From: Sphingomonas sp. Y57
GTDB lineage: Bacteria > Pseudomonadota > Alphaproteobacteria > Sphingomonadales > Sphingomonadaceae
Assembly: GCF_001015195.1 (NCBI RefSeq)
Contig: NZ_LDES01000002.1
Coordinates: forward strand, 149,178 to 213,177
Direction: 5' to 3'
DNA length: 64,000 bases
The notes below the pieces were generated by a model that was not told the origin of the DNA, ran no database searches, and was given only the letters and a program-made list of their open reading frames with translations. The position numbers and the translations under genes were made by a program. Numbering within the stretch: the stretch's first letter is position 1; the number at the start of each line of letters is the position of its first letter. Below are positions 43,038 through 52,241 of this stretch, piece after piece.

Positions 43038-45335
43038 CTAGAATTTATAGCCGAGCGTGGCACCATAGGTGACCGGCATGCCGGTCACCCTGGCGACGGT
43101 GTCGACCACGTGAGTCACCGAGGTCAGGTAGAATTTGTTGGTGATATTTCGGCCCCAAAGCTGGACCGTGAACCGATCAAAATCGACGCCCGCACGTAGG
43201 TCGAGCAAGCCATAGGACGGTAACAGGAACTCACGGCTGGCGCCGAACGCTGCGACGCTGCGGCTGCGATAGGCATAGCTGGCACCAAGCCGCAGCACCG
43301 CGCTGTCGGAAAGCCGATGCTGATAGTCGGCGTCGAGCGAGAGCTGCCATTTCGGCGTATTAGGAAAGCGCTCGCCACCCAGATCGACAGGCACCGCGAA
43401 GGGATCGAAGCTCAGATAGCTGTCGCGAACCTTGGAATCGACATAGGTGCCGCCGGCGTTGAGCGTAAGGCCCCGCATCGGGCGAAGCGTCAGGTTCAGC
43501 TCGCCGCCATAAACGCGCGACTTGGGGATGCTGATCTCGCCTGGATTGGGGCCGAAGATGGTCAGCACATAGCCGATCTGCTGCTTGTCCTTATAATCAT
43601 AATAGAAGCCGGCGCCGGCCAACTGCACCGCGCGATCCAGCAGCGACGCCTTGAAGCCCAGCTCATAAGCCAGCACCGATTCCTGCTTGACCGGGACGTC
43701 CTGGCTGGCCAGCGTGGCGGCGACGGTCGGGAATGTCCCCGCCTTGTAGCCTTTGGTGATGTTGGCATAGATCAATTGATCGGGCGACGGCTTGTAATTC
43801 AGGCTGAGCCGCCACGACAGATTGTCTTCGTGCAGCGTGTCGCGGACCAGGCCCGGCCGGAACGTGCCGCCGACATCGTCCAGCGTCACGCAGCCGCCGG
43901 GCGGAATGGTAGTCCCGGAAAGCACGGAGAAGGCGCCCGCCATCACCCCATCGCCGCTATCGCGCACACAGCCGCTGAAGCGGTTGCGCGAATCCGTGTA
44001 GCGGATCGAGCCTTGCGCGGTCAGGGTCGGCGCGATGTCGAAGTCGACGCTCGCAAAGCCGGCGAGCGTCCGTATCCGCTGGTGGTTTGAGTTGAAGAAA
44101 TTGGTCGCGGTAAGGCCGAGGATGCCAACCGAGGAGCCAGTGGTGAAGCCGTTCTGATCGTCCTTGGTGCGGTCATGGGCGTAATTGCCGCCGACTAGCC
44201 ACCGCAGTGTCCCTCCGGCGGACTTGCCCGCGATCCGCAGCTCCTGCGAGAAGGATTCGATCCGGGAATTGAGCGTCATTCGGAAATCGGTGACGTTGGT
44301 GCCGTCGGGATCGATCGGCGCGCGCTGCTTGAAGTCCGAATAAGCGGAGATCGAGGTCAGCGTGACATCGTCGGCCAGATCGAGATCGGCCCGGACCGAG
44401 GCCTGGCCCATCCGGTCGTCGCTCTTGAAGCTGGTGGCCGGGTCCCAATCCGCGATGCGCGCCTTATCCGGCGCCGCCTGATAGGCAGTCAGTATCGGGA
44501 AGAGGCCGGTATAGGCGCCTCCAGCCGCTGGAACGGCCGGCGAGAAGCGCATGAACTGAGCGGCTTGGGAGTCGCTCCTGTTCCGCCACCCGTTGAGATT
44601 GATCTGAATTCGCAGGCGATCGCTAGGATCGAGGTCGACCAGCAATCGGCCGGCCGTGAAATTGCGCCTGCCCAGGCCGTCGTCGCGCGTCTGGCTCTTC
44701 TGCCAGTTGCCTCGCTGTTCGGTCCTCACCGCAAGCCGGGCCCTGACGTTCGCGCCCAGCGGACCGCTGACGAAAGCCTGTGCATCGAACTGGTCGAACC
44801 GTCCATAGGTCAGTTCCGCCCCGCCCTTCAGCGTGTCGGTGGGCTTGGCGGCGATATAGTTGATCGCGCCGCCCGTGGAATTTTGTCCGAAAAGAGTGCC
44901 CTGCGGGCCCTTCAGCACTTCGACCCGCTCCAGATCTAGCGATGCGCCGGGGGTCATGACCGAATAGGGGAGCGGCACCTGATCGACATAGACGCTGACC
45001 GTCGGGGCGACCGCCACGGCGAGATCCTTCAGACCGATGCCGCGAATTGTGTAGACCGGCGAACCATAGTCGCTCGGCTGGAAGGTAAGGCCTGGCACGA
45101 GCTTGCTCAGATCGGCCACGCTCCTGATCCCGCGCTCGGAAAGCTGTTCGCCCGTCGCAGCCGAGATCGACATGGGTACGTCGGACAGTTTCTCCGAGCG
45201 CTTCTGGGCCGTGACGACGATCTCCCCGACGGCATCGGCCGCGGGGGTCGTATCCTGGGCGAACGCGGGCATCCCGAAACTCCCGATCGCGCTCAAGGCG
45301 CACGCCGACAGCAGGCTTATCCGGGTCCTAGTCAC
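43038..45335 (-). CDS. TonB-dependent receptor
   Basis: 765 residues from a GTG at 45335 with GGGGAGACC upstream. Signal peptide ending AFAQ, TonB box GEIVVTAQKR, plug with RVEVLKGPQGTLFGQNSTGG, then a barrel ending in YKF. It is a paralogue of the receptor at 54306 and of the fragment at 52242. First gene of the long minus run; the predicted LysR site lies 56 bases upstream. It would import the compound that the downstream oxygenases degrade. Confidence 0.93.
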   Translation of the reverse strand: MTRTRISLLSACALSAIGSFGMPAFAQDTTPAADAVGEIVVTAQKRSEKLSDVPMSISAATGEQLSERGIRSVADLSKLVPGLTFQPSDYGSPVYTIRGIGLKDLAVAVAPTVSVYVDQVPLPYSVMTPGASLDLERVEVLKGPQGTLFGQNSTGGAINYIAAKPTDTLKGGAELTYGRFDQFDAQAFVSGPLGANVRARLAVRTEQRGNWQKSQTRDDGLGRRNFTAGRLLVDLDPSDRLRIQINLNGWRNRSDSQAAQFMRFSPAVPAAGGAYTGLFPILTAYQAAPDKARIADWDPATSFKSDDRMGQASVRADLDLADDVTLTSISAYSDFKQRAPIDPDGTNVTDFRMTLNSRIESFSQELRIAGKSAGGTLRWLVGGNYAHDRTKDDQNGFTTGSSVGILGLTATNFFNSNHQRIRTLAGFASVDFDIAPTLTAQGSIRYTDSRNRFSGCVRDSGDGVMAGAFSVLSGTTIPPGGCVTLDDVGGTFRPGLVRDTLHEDNLSWRLSLNYKPSPDQLIYANITKGYKAGTFPTVAATLASQDVPVKQESVLAYELGFKASLLDRAVQLAGAGFYYDYKDKQQIGYVLTIFGPNPGEISIPKSRVYGGELNLTLRPMRGLTLNAGGTYVDSKVRDSYLSFDPFAVPVDLGGERFPNTPKWQLSLDADYQHRLSDSAVLRLGASYAYRSRSVAAFGASREFLLPSYGLLDLRAGVDFDRFTVQLWGRNITNKFYLTSVTHVVDTVARVTGMPVTYGATLGYKF

Positions 45336-45390
45336 AGGCGGTCTCCCCACATTCTAATATTGTTGTGCAAGAGCATAGGAATTGACTTCC

Positions 45391-45410
45391 ATGCTACAAA
45401 AGACTTATGC
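45391..45410. promoter_or_regulatory. Predicted LysR binding site 1
   Basis: On the minus strand GCATAAGTCTTTTGTAGCAT, between the divergent TonB receptor (45335) and LysR (45448) genes. Close copies lie at 52087-52106 and 53954-53973. The core ATAAG-N-CTT is a T-N11-A-like dyad, the usual LysR pattern. Confidence 0.65.
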
Positions 45411-45447
45411 GCGATAAAGGCCATGCTGGTTTTGCATGAGGATTTGG

Positions 45448-46377
45448 ATGGAACTTCGGCATCTGCGCAATTTCGTCACGGTGGTGGAACAGAAGAGCAT
45501 CTCCAAGGCCGCTAATATCGTCCGGCTGGCGCAGCCGGCGCTGTCCCGCCAACTCCAGGCGCTGGAAAACGACCTCGGCGCGCCGCTGCTCATCCGTCAT
45601 GGCTGGGGCATCACGCCAACTCCCGAGGGCGAAGTGCTCGCCAAATCTGCCCGGAGCCTGCTCGATCAGGCCCAGGCGGTGCGGGACGCGGTGGGCGCAG
45701 CGTCGGGATCGCCGTCGGGAAAGCTCGCCATCGGCGTGCCCAGCTCGATGGCCGAGATCGTGCTGCCCCAACTGGCTCTCGCCGCGCAGCGAGCGTTGCC
45801 GCGCGTCGAGCTGCGGCTCGTCGAAGGCTATAGCGCGACGCTGCGGCAGCGGCTGCTGACCGGCGAACTCGACGCCGCGGTCCTCTATGCCGACCGTAGG
45901 CATTCGTCGCTGGTCACGCGGCCGCTACTGACGGAGTCGCTGGTCGCTTTCGGGCCGGCGGGGACTTTCGGCGCCGAGGCCGCAATCTCCATCGAGGATC
46001 TCGTCGCGCGCAACCCGATCATGCCCGCCTCCGCCAACCAGTTGCGCTCGCTGTTCGAGGAAGCGGCCGCCAATATCGGCCTCAGCGGCACCGCGTCGAT
46101 GGAGGTGGATTCGGTGCCGGCGCTGCTCGCCTTGGTCGCGGCCGGCGCAGGCGTTTCGGTGCTGCCCTATTCGACCATTCGCCACGCCGTGGAAAAAGGC
46201 AGGGTCAGCTACGCGCGCATTTCGCCACAGAAGCTCGATCGCCAACTCTTGCTCGCACGGACGCCCGAACGCATCGAAACCCCATCGTGGAATGGCATCG
46301 TCAACCTGCTCTACGAGATTCTCTCAGCCGGAGAACAGGTATATCGCTGGCAGGTGGCAAAGCCCGGCCAAGCCTGA
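45448..46377 (+). CDS. LysR family regulator
   Basis: 309 residues from the ATG at 45448 (MELRHLRNFVTVVEQ) with GAGG 6 bases upstream. N-terminal winged helix with SISKAANIVRLAQPALSRQL (about 18-37), then a periplasmic-binding-like effector domain. It is divergent from the TonB receptor operon, and its stop faces the CitE-type gene stop 18 bases away. Three copies of a 20-base motif near the operons on either side suggest it controls the whole module. Confidence 0.9.
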   Translation: MELRHLRNFVTVVEQKSISKAANIVRLAQPALSRQLQALENDLGAPLLIRHGWGITPTPEGEVLAKSARSLLDQAQAVRDAVGAASGSPSGKLAIGVPSSMAEIVLPQLALAAQRALPRVELRLVEGYSATLRQRLLTGELDAAVLYADRRHSSLVTRPLLTESLVAFGPAGTFGAEAAISIEDLVARNPIMPASANQLRSLFEEAAANIGLSGTASMEVDSVPALLALVAAGAGVSVLPYSTIRHAVEKGRVSYARISPQKLDRQLLLARTPERIETPSWNGIVNLLYEILSAGEQVYRWQVAKPGQA

Positions 46378-46395
46378 CGCGGCCAGATGGTTCGG

Positions 46396-47322
46396 CTAGG
46401 CGATAGCCGGCAGGCCCGCCTTGCGGAGCAGCGCGCGGCAGGCGCGCAGACTGGCCGCGTCGATCATCTTGCCGCTGACGCTGACCGCGCCGCGGCCTTC
46501 GCGCAGGGCGGCGTGATATCCGGCCATCACCGCTTGCGCCTGGGCGATCTCGTCGGCGGAGGGGGAGAAGATGCGATCCACCGTCGCGGGTTGTGACGGA
46601 TGGATGCACCATTTACCGTCGAAGCCCAAGGTCCGGGCGATATGAGAGGCCCGTTCAAGGCCCTCGGCATCCCTCACACCGGCGAAAGGGCCATCGATGG
46701 CGCGCAATCCGTTCGCCCGCGCCGCCGCCACGATCGAGCTCATCGCGTGATGCCATCGATGACCGGGATAGAACGCGTCATGATCGTCGAAGCCGCCGAT
46801 CGTCATTTGCGGCATCTGCATCGATGCCGCGAAATCGCCCGAGCCGAAGATGAGGGCTTCAAGCCGTTTGCTGGCCTTCGCGATCTCGCGGATTTCTACC
46901 AGGCCGGCGGCCGTCTCGATCAGCGCCTCGATCGCGATCGGCCTTCCACCCGTCGCCGTTTCTATTTGCGTCAGCAGCATGTCGACGAACCGGAGATCGT
47001 CGCGTCCCTCGACCTTGGGCACGACGAGCAGATCGAGCTTTCCGGCTGCCTCGGTCGCCAGCGCGATCACGTCCTGATAGGCGAATGGCCCGTCCAGGGC
47101 GTTGATCCGGACCATGACCGTCTTGCCGCGAAAATCGAGGGCGTTGATCGAGTCGATGGCTTGTTGGCGGGCGGCGGGCTTTTGGTCCGGCGCGACCGCA
47201 TCCTCGCAATCTATGCAGATCGCATCGGCCTGTGCCGCCGCCGCTTTGGCGATCATCGCAGGATTGGACGCCGGCACGAGGAGGATGGAGCGGATGGCGC
47301 GATCGGCCGCGTCCTGGATCAT
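46396..47322 (-). CDS. HpcH/HpaI-CitE family lyase (citramalyl-/malyl-CoA lyase type)
   Basis: 308 residues from the ATG at 47322, which overlaps the MaoC stop as ATGA; an ATG at 47334 is an alternative. The CitE fold is shown by SILLVPASNPAMI, AICIDCEDAVAPDQK, a metal Glu in IEALIETAAG, LIFGSGDFAASM and KWCIHPSQPATV. Such lyases cleave a 3-hydroxy dicarboxyl-CoA to acetyl- or propionyl-CoA and an oxo acid. Directly after a MaoC hydratase, the citramalyl-CoA lyase role is likely. Confidence 0.88.
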   Translation of the reverse strand: MIQDAADRAIRSILLVPASNPAMIAKAAAAQADAICIDCEDAVAPDQKPAARQQAIDSINALDFRGKTVMVRINALDGPFAYQDVIALATEAAGKLDLLVVPKVEGRDDLRFVDMLLTQIETATGGRPIAIEALIETAAGLVEIREIAKASKRLEALIFGSGDFAASMQMPQMTIGGFDDHDAFYPGHRWHHAMSSIVAAARANGLRAIDGPFAGVRDAEGLERASHIARTLGFDGKWCIHPSQPATVDRIFSPSADEIAQAQAVMAGYHAALREGRGAVSVSGKMIDAASLRACRALLRKAGLPAIA

Positions 47323-48164
47323 CGCGGCCGCCATGAGATGCTGGCCTGCATACCGACCCCGCCATTCGGGGTCGCGGTGAAGAGCCGGGTCTGGTCCGGC
47401 GTTTCGTTCACCCCGTTCACGGTGATGGAATCGAAATCGAACAAGGGCCGGACGGCGCGGAATTCGAAGCTCAGCGCCTCCCGGCCGGTATTGTGCCGTG
47501 TCGCCGCATCGAACAACAGGCTGGCCTGGAGCGGACCATGGACGACGAGCCCCGGATAGTGCTCGACATCGGTGCAATACTGGCGATCATAATGGATGCG
47601 GTGGCCGTTGAAGGTCAGCGCTGAATAGCGGAACAACAGGACCGGATCGGCGGCGATCGGCTCGGACCAGTGGGGCGACGGCGGATCGATCTGCGGCGGG
47701 GGCGTAAATCGTTCCGGAATGCCGACATAGACGATGTCGTGTTCGTCGCACGTGGCCAGTTCTCCGTTCACGGAGATTTCGTGCCTTACCGTTACGAACA
47801 CCAGCGTGCCGGATCGGCCGGTCTTTTCCTCCAGCCGCAGGATCGTCGAGCGGCGCTCGGCAGTGTCGCCGATGCGGATCGGCCGGTGGAAGGTCATGCG
47901 GCTGCCGGCCCACATTCGTCGCGGCAGATCGACCGGTGGCAGGAAGCCGCCGCGCTTCGGATGCCCATCGGGGCCGACCTCGCTCATCGGCGTGTGGGGA
48001 AGGAAATAGAGCCAGATCCAGGGGCCGGGCAGGGGCGCTCCATCGCTATAGGCGCGATCGCCATGGTCGAAGGTTGCCGCCAGCGCACAAGCGGGCGTCG
48101 CGGTGATCAGGTCGCGCCTAGTCTCCTGGCGCCCGATCCAGGCGCCATATCGCGAAGATGTCAT
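47319..48164 (-). CDS. MaoC-like hot-dog hydratase (itaconyl-/mesaconyl-CoA hydratase type)
   Basis: 281 residues. The N-terminal half is a FAS1-type hot-dog domain (WIWLYFLPHTPMSEVG, RRMWAGSRMTFHRP) and the C-terminal half carries the MaoC motif NGHRIHYDRQYCTDVEHYPG followed by LVVHGPLQASLL. The two-domain layout and length fit itaconyl-CoA hydratases of the Pseudomonas and Yersinia itaconate pathway. It overlaps the CitE gene by 4 bases, so hydration followed by lyase cleavage is implied. Confidence 0.87.
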   Translation of the reverse strand: MTSSRYGAWIGRQETRRDLITATPACALAATFDHGDRAYSDGAPLPGPWIWLYFLPHTPMSEVGPDGHPKRGGFLPPVDLPRRMWAGSRMTFHRPIRIGDTAERRSTILRLEEKTGRSGTLVFVTVRHEISVNGELATCDEHDIVYVGIPERFTPPPQIDPPSPHWSEPIAADPVLLFRYSALTFNGHRIHYDRQYCTDVEHYPGLVVHGPLQASLLFDAATRHNTGREALSFEFRAVRPLFDFDSITVNGVNETPDQTRLFTATPNGGVGMQASISWRPR

Positions 48165-48194
48165 TGATCTCGGGCTCCGAAGGGGCGGGTGCGT

Positions 48195-48488
48195 TCAGCG
48201 GAGCGGAAGAGCTTGCGTGTGCACGGTGGTAGAGGGGACGGCGTAGAATGGCATCACATGTTCGCGCCAATATCGGCCGGCTTCGGTGTCCCGCATCGCC
48301 AGATGGGCGTCGACGCTGTCCCATTGTGCACGCAGATAATAGCACCGCTCGTCTTCGATCTCGCGTTCGACCGTCATCGTGTTGCAGCCGGGCAGGTGCG
48401 AGAATTTCGCGATATAGGCGGCCACCGCCTTTTCGAAGGCGTCGCTGTTCGCGCTGTCGATGGTAAGCTTGGCGATCTCGTTGATCAT
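48195..48488 (-). CDS. Small ABM-fold (antibiotic biosynthesis monooxygenase-like) protein
   Basis: 97 residues with a ferredoxin-like dimeric barrel pattern: IAKLTIDSANSDAFEKAVAA, PGCNTMTVEREIEDERCYYL, and RAQWDSVDAHLAMRDTEAGR. ABM proteins are cofactor-free monooxygenases or helper dimers. The start overlaps the hydrolase stop by 4 bases (ATGA), so the two are translated together. Confidence 0.78.
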   Translation of the reverse strand: MINEIAKLTIDSANSDAFEKAVAAYIAKFSHLPGCNTMTVEREIEDERCYYLRAQWDSVDAHLAMRDTEAGRYWREHVMPFYAVPSTTVHTQALPLR

Positions 48489-49486
48489 GATGCGGCTCCG
48501 GCCAGAGGATTCTTCACCGCATTCCAGGCGTCTTCGAAATAGCGTCGCGGATTGTCGATCACGATTTCGTCGAGCTGCGATTGGGACAGGCCCATGCGGC
48601 GGAGTTCGGGGAAGATGTTTTCGAACAGATGGGTGAGCTTGTGGTTGGGCATCGCCTTGGCCAGTTCGGCTGGATCGATATTGCCCATCGCGCCCTGCCA
48701 GCAGGCGATCGAATCGTGCGATACAACGACGCGATGGCCGTGACCCGCCTCGACCAGCGCCGCGAGATTCTTCATGCGGACCGCGTCGGGCACCTCGAAC
48801 TCTATGCCGAACCGGTCGAAGCCGACATAGGAATCCCGTTCCGCGAGCGACGTCTGATAACCCAGATCGGCGGTGCCGCAGCTATGCCCGACGATAAGGC
48901 TGGAGGATCGGACGCCTTCGCCGGTGGCAATATCGATCTGGTCATGGCCGCAGGTGCAGCGCTCGGTGTGTGAGATCAGCGGCACGCCGCTGTGCTTGGC
49001 CGCCCGCGCGGCGGCGGTGAGCACCTTACGCTCATAGGCGGTGACCGCGCCGTCGCCGGTGGCGATCTTGATCACGCCGCAGCGTATGCCCGTATCGCCG
49101 ACACCATCCTCGATTTCCTTAAGGAAGACCTCGGTGATCTGCTCCACCGACAGTGCATTGAAGGTGTAGGTGATCCCCATCGACTCGGCGTAGGCGCCGG
49201 TAGCGCAGATCAGGTTGATGCCGGATTTCTGCGATACTTCGGCATAGAGCTCCACGTCGCGGCCCATATCCATCGGACAAGGATCGATCACCGACCGTAC
49301 GCCATGCGCGTGCAGCGCCTGGAAGGCGTCGACGACCCGCTCCACGGCATCCCGTCGCCGGAACGCCGGTTGGCGGGCGTCCATGAACCAGCCGGGGAAG
49401 CCGATCAACACATGTTCGTGGACAAGGGTGCGGCCCAGTTCGGCGCTCCTCAATGGCCCCGTCACCGTGTTGACCTTGATGTCCAT
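48485..49486 (-). CDS. Phosphotriesterase-like hydrolase (probable lactonase)
   Basis: 333 residues from the ATG at 49486 with AGGAGAG upstream. All five metal ligands of the binuclear site are visible: HEH in LVHEHVLIG, the carbamylated Lys in CGVIKIATG, the His of ISHTERC, the His of VGHSCG and the Asp of VVSHDSIA. Relatives hydrolyse lactones more often than phosphotriesters. Beside a Baeyer-Villiger enzyme in the same predicted regulon, lactone opening is the favoured role. Confidence 0.87.
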   Translation of the reverse strand: MDIKVNTVTGPLRSAELGRTLVHEHVLIGFPGWFMDARQPAFRRRDAVERVVDAFQALHAHGVRSVIDPCPMDMGRDVELYAEVSQKSGINLICATGAYAESMGITYTFNALSVEQITEVFLKEIEDGVGDTGIRCGVIKIATGDGAVTAYERKVLTAAARAAKHSGVPLISHTERCTCGHDQIDIATGEGVRSSSLIVGHSCGTADLGYQTSLAERDSYVGFDRFGIEFEVPDAVRMKNLAALVEAGHGHRVVVSHDSIACWQGAMGNIDPAELAKAMPNHKLTHLFENIFPELRRMGLSQSQLDEIVIDNPRRYFEDAWNAVKNPLAGAAS

Positions 49487-49578
49487 CGCCACTCTCCTGC
49501 CGGTCTTCGCGCCGGGCCCCATCTTTAGTCGCCTGCACGGATACCTAGAAAGACAAACATAACATCGTCCACATGCCC

Positions 49579-50487
49579 CTATGGCATGACCGCTTTGGTC
49601 ACTTTGGCTAAGTTCGCGACGGGGCGCATGATAAACAGGAAGCCTACGAGCGAAATGCCGCCACCCAAGATCATCAGGACGGTCACCGGCGTGCCCAGCA
49701 AAATATGTGCCGCCGCCACCGTGACGAGCGTCGATGCGAGGCTGAGCGGCATGATGATGGAGACATGATGGCGCTGCAGCAGCCAGGCCATGCAGGCGGG
49801 TGCCACAAGCGTGGAGCCGAGCGCGGAAAAGGCGAGCGCGAAGGCGACGCCCGGACGCATATGCGCCAAGCGCACGGGCCCGTCGGGCTCTACGCCGAGC
49901 GCCAACGGCACGAGTATCGCGCTGCCCATCAGGCCCGACCAGGCGAGCGTGTTCGGGACGGCCACGCCGCCCAGCCGGCGCTGGAGCAGCGAGGCCACGG
50001 CCAGCAGAGCGGCGTTCAGGGACATCAGGGCCAAGCCGGGCAGATCGTCGGCAATACGCGGGTCGAACAGCATCAGGCTGACGCCGGCGAGCGCGAGCAG
50101 GATTCCGGCGACCTGCATCGCCGTCGGCCGCTCGTCCAGGAACAGCACGCCCAATATGACGGCGATCGGCACCGATAACTGGCTGGCGATCGCCAATGCT
50201 CCTACATTTTCGGCAAGGCTCAGCGAGAGGCTGACAAGCGCGAAGATGAAGCCATAGTTGAGCCCGAGGAGGATCAGGGTGCCGGTGCTGCCGCGCACCG
50301 GCTTAAGCCAGGCAACGCAGAGAAGCAGCACCACCAGTAGCCGGGCGGTCGCGGTGGTGAGCGGGCCAAGGCCGGTCAGCGCGATCTTCACAGCGATGAT
50401 GTTCAGGCCCCACAGCAGGCTCATCACCAGCGAGGTGGCGATGTCCACCGCGCCGAACGCGGCCGCGGCCCGGGTCGGGGCGGACAT
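49579..50487 (-). CDS. EamA/DMT family transporter
   Basis: 302 residues with ten predicted hydrophobic segments in two EamA repeats (start VMSLLWGLNIIAVKIAL; VPIAVILGVLFLDERPTAMQ marks the end of the first repeat). Such carriers export metabolites or import small substrates. It begins 8 bases after the aldehyde dehydrogenase stop. Substrate unknown. Confidence 0.86.
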   Translation of the reverse strand: MSAPTRAAAAFGAVDIATSLVMSLLWGLNIIAVKIALTGLGPLTTATARLLVVLLLCVAWLKPVRGSTGTLILLGLNYGFIFALVSLSLSLAENVGALAIASQLSVPIAVILGVLFLDERPTAMQVAGILLALAGVSLMLFDPRIADDLPGLALMSLNAALLAVASLLQRRLGGVAVPNTLAWSGLMGSAILVPLALGVEPDGPVRLAHMRPGVAFALAFSALGSTLVAPACMAWLLQRHHVSIIMPLSLASTLVTVAAAHILLGTPVTVLMILGGGISLVGFLFIMRPVANLAKVTKAVMP

Positions 50488-50495
50488 GTGGCGGC

Positions 50496-51992
50496 TCAGC
50501 CGGTGATGTGCGACGGTTGCCCTTCAAGGACGATCGTCTTGCTCTCCAGATAGGGAAGCAGCCCCTCCGTCCCGCCTTCGCGGCCGACGCCCGACTGCTT
50601 GAAGCCGCCAAAGGCGATGCTGAAGTCAGTACGCCAGATATTATGGCCGACAGTGCCGGACAACAGTCTGCGCGCAACGCCATAGGCGCGATCCGGATCG
50701 TTGGTGAACACCGAATTGTTCAGGCCGTAGATCGTGTCATTGGCGGTGTCGATCGCTTCGGCTTCACTGTCCACCGGAATGACGCTGAGGACCGGCCCGA
50801 AAATCTCCTCGCGCGCGATAGCGAAATCGTTGCGGACATTCCCGAACACCGTGGGTTCCACGAAGAAGCCGCGGTTGAGGTGCGCTGGGCGGCCGCCGCC
50901 AGCTGCCAGCACCGCACCCTCCTCCTTGCCCTGGGCAATCAGTTGCTCGATGCGGTCGCGCTGGCGTTGCATCGCGACCGGGCCGAGGTCCGACGACGCC
51001 TCGAACGGGTCGCCGACGCGCATTGCACCGAATGAAGCGCCGAGCGCTTCGACGAGACGGTCATGTTTCTGCCGAGGTACGATGATCCGTGTTAGCGATG
51101 AACAGACCTGGCCGGAAAGGAAGCAGGCAGGTTGCGCAATAGCCCGCGCCGCCGCCTCGACATCATAGTCGTCCAGAATGACGGCGGCCGACTTGCCGCC
51201 CAGTTCGAGGGTGTAACGCGTGATCCGATCGCCGCAAAGCGTTGCGATCCGCCGGCCGGCTGCGGTCGAGCCGGTGAACGCGATCTTGTCGATGCCCGGA
51301 TGGCGCACCAGCGCCTCGGAGACGACACGATCGGCGGTGATGATGTTGAGGACGCCGGCGGGAAGGCCGACCGCTTCCGCGATCTCGGCCATGAGATAGG
51401 CCATGCCCGGCGCCTCGGGTGACGCCTTGATGACGACGGTGCATCCAGCCAGCAGGGCGGGAGCGATCTTGTTGGCGATCAGCGCCAGCGGGTGATTCCA
51501 CGGGATGATCGCGGCGACGACGCCGACCGGCTCGCGCGTCAGCAGGCCGGTATGCCCGCCGGCCAGGGGCTTGTGCTGTTCCTCGAAGGGGAAGTTGCCG
51601 GCCAGCCCGGCATAGTAGCGGAAGGTGTCGCCGACGGCGTCGCCCGCCAGCGCGGCGATGCTATGCAATACGCCGGTCTCGTTCGGCCAGATCTGGGCAA
51701 TATCGGCGCTTCTCTCGGATACCGCGCGGCCGATGGCATTGAGATAGATCGCGCGTTCGGCATGGGCGAGCCGGGGCCAGGGTCCGTGGTCGAAGGCTGC
51801 GCGGGCGGCCGCCACTGCACGGTTCATGTCGCTTTCGCGTGCCTCGGCGACGCTGGAATAGCGTTCCTCATTGATCGGCGAGATCAGATCGAACCGGTCG
51901 TCCGAGCTGGGATCGACCCATTGGCCGCCGATGAAAAACTGGTCCCGATGGCCGTAGGGAACATCGATTCCTTTGCTGATCGTTGTCGCCAT
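50496..51992 (-). CDS. NAD(P)-dependent aldehyde dehydrogenase
   Basis: 498 residues from the ATG at 51992 with AGGAGAG upstream. IIPWNHPLALIANKIAPAL, FTGSTAAGRRI, the general-base Glu in TLELGGKSAAVIL and the nucleophile Cys in FLSGQVCSSLTR are all in place. It oxidises an aldehyde to an acid, perhaps the product of the GMC enzyme. First gene of the minus run to the CitE gene. Predicted LysR site 2 and a CGTACG dyad lie in the gap upstream. Confidence 0.92.
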   Translation of the reverse strand: MATTISKGIDVPYGHRDQFFIGGQWVDPSSDDRFDLISPINEERYSSVAEARESDMNRAVAAARAAFDHGPWPRLAHAERAIYLNAIGRAVSERSADIAQIWPNETGVLHSIAALAGDAVGDTFRYYAGLAGNFPFEEQHKPLAGGHTGLLTREPVGVVAAIIPWNHPLALIANKIAPALLAGCTVVIKASPEAPGMAYLMAEIAEAVGLPAGVLNIITADRVVSEALVRHPGIDKIAFTGSTAAGRRIATLCGDRITRYTLELGGKSAAVILDDYDVEAAARAIAQPACFLSGQVCSSLTRIIVPRQKHDRLVEALGASFGAMRVGDPFEASSDLGPVAMQRQRDRIEQLIAQGKEEGAVLAAGGGRPAHLNRGFFVEPTVFGNVRNDFAIAREEIFGPVLSVIPVDSEAEAIDTANDTIYGLNNSVFTNDPDRAYGVARRLLSGTVGHNIWRTDFSIAFGGFKQSGVGREGGTEGLLPYLESKTIVLEGQPSHITG

Positions 51993-52086
51993 CGCTCTCT
52001 CCTGCCTATTGAATTCTGCGCCGTCGTCCTCGACGCCAGGCCCGCCGAGCGGGGCTGGACATATCATAGAACGCGTGGGCGATGCC

Positions 52087-52106
52087 GCATAAGACTTAAG
52101 TGCTAT
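52087..52106. promoter_or_regulatory. Predicted LysR binding site 2
   Basis: GCATAAGACTTAAGTGCTAT, 95 bases upstream of the aldehyde dehydrogenase start. It matches the sites at 45391 (minus strand) and 53954 over 20 bases with few differences. Confidence 0.62.
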
Positions 52107-52146
52107 AGTCGCCATGCAGAACGGGCATGTCGCTGCGCAAATAAAA

Positions 52147-52160
52147 CGTACGACCGTACG
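52147..52160. promoter_or_regulatory. Dyad CGTACG-AC-CGTACG
   Basis: Two CGTACG copies separated by 2 bases form a 14-base palindrome-like site within AAAACGTACGACCGTACGAT. It lies between the aldehyde dehydrogenase gene and the receptor fragment. No matching copy was seen elsewhere; its regulator is unknown, perhaps TetR-type. Confidence 0.5.
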
Positions 52161-52241
52161 ATTATTGTTGCCATTCGCCTTCATTGGTGGGCAATATCGA
52201 AGGGTAGGCCCAGAACGCCGCACGTCCTTCAGGAGGGGATC

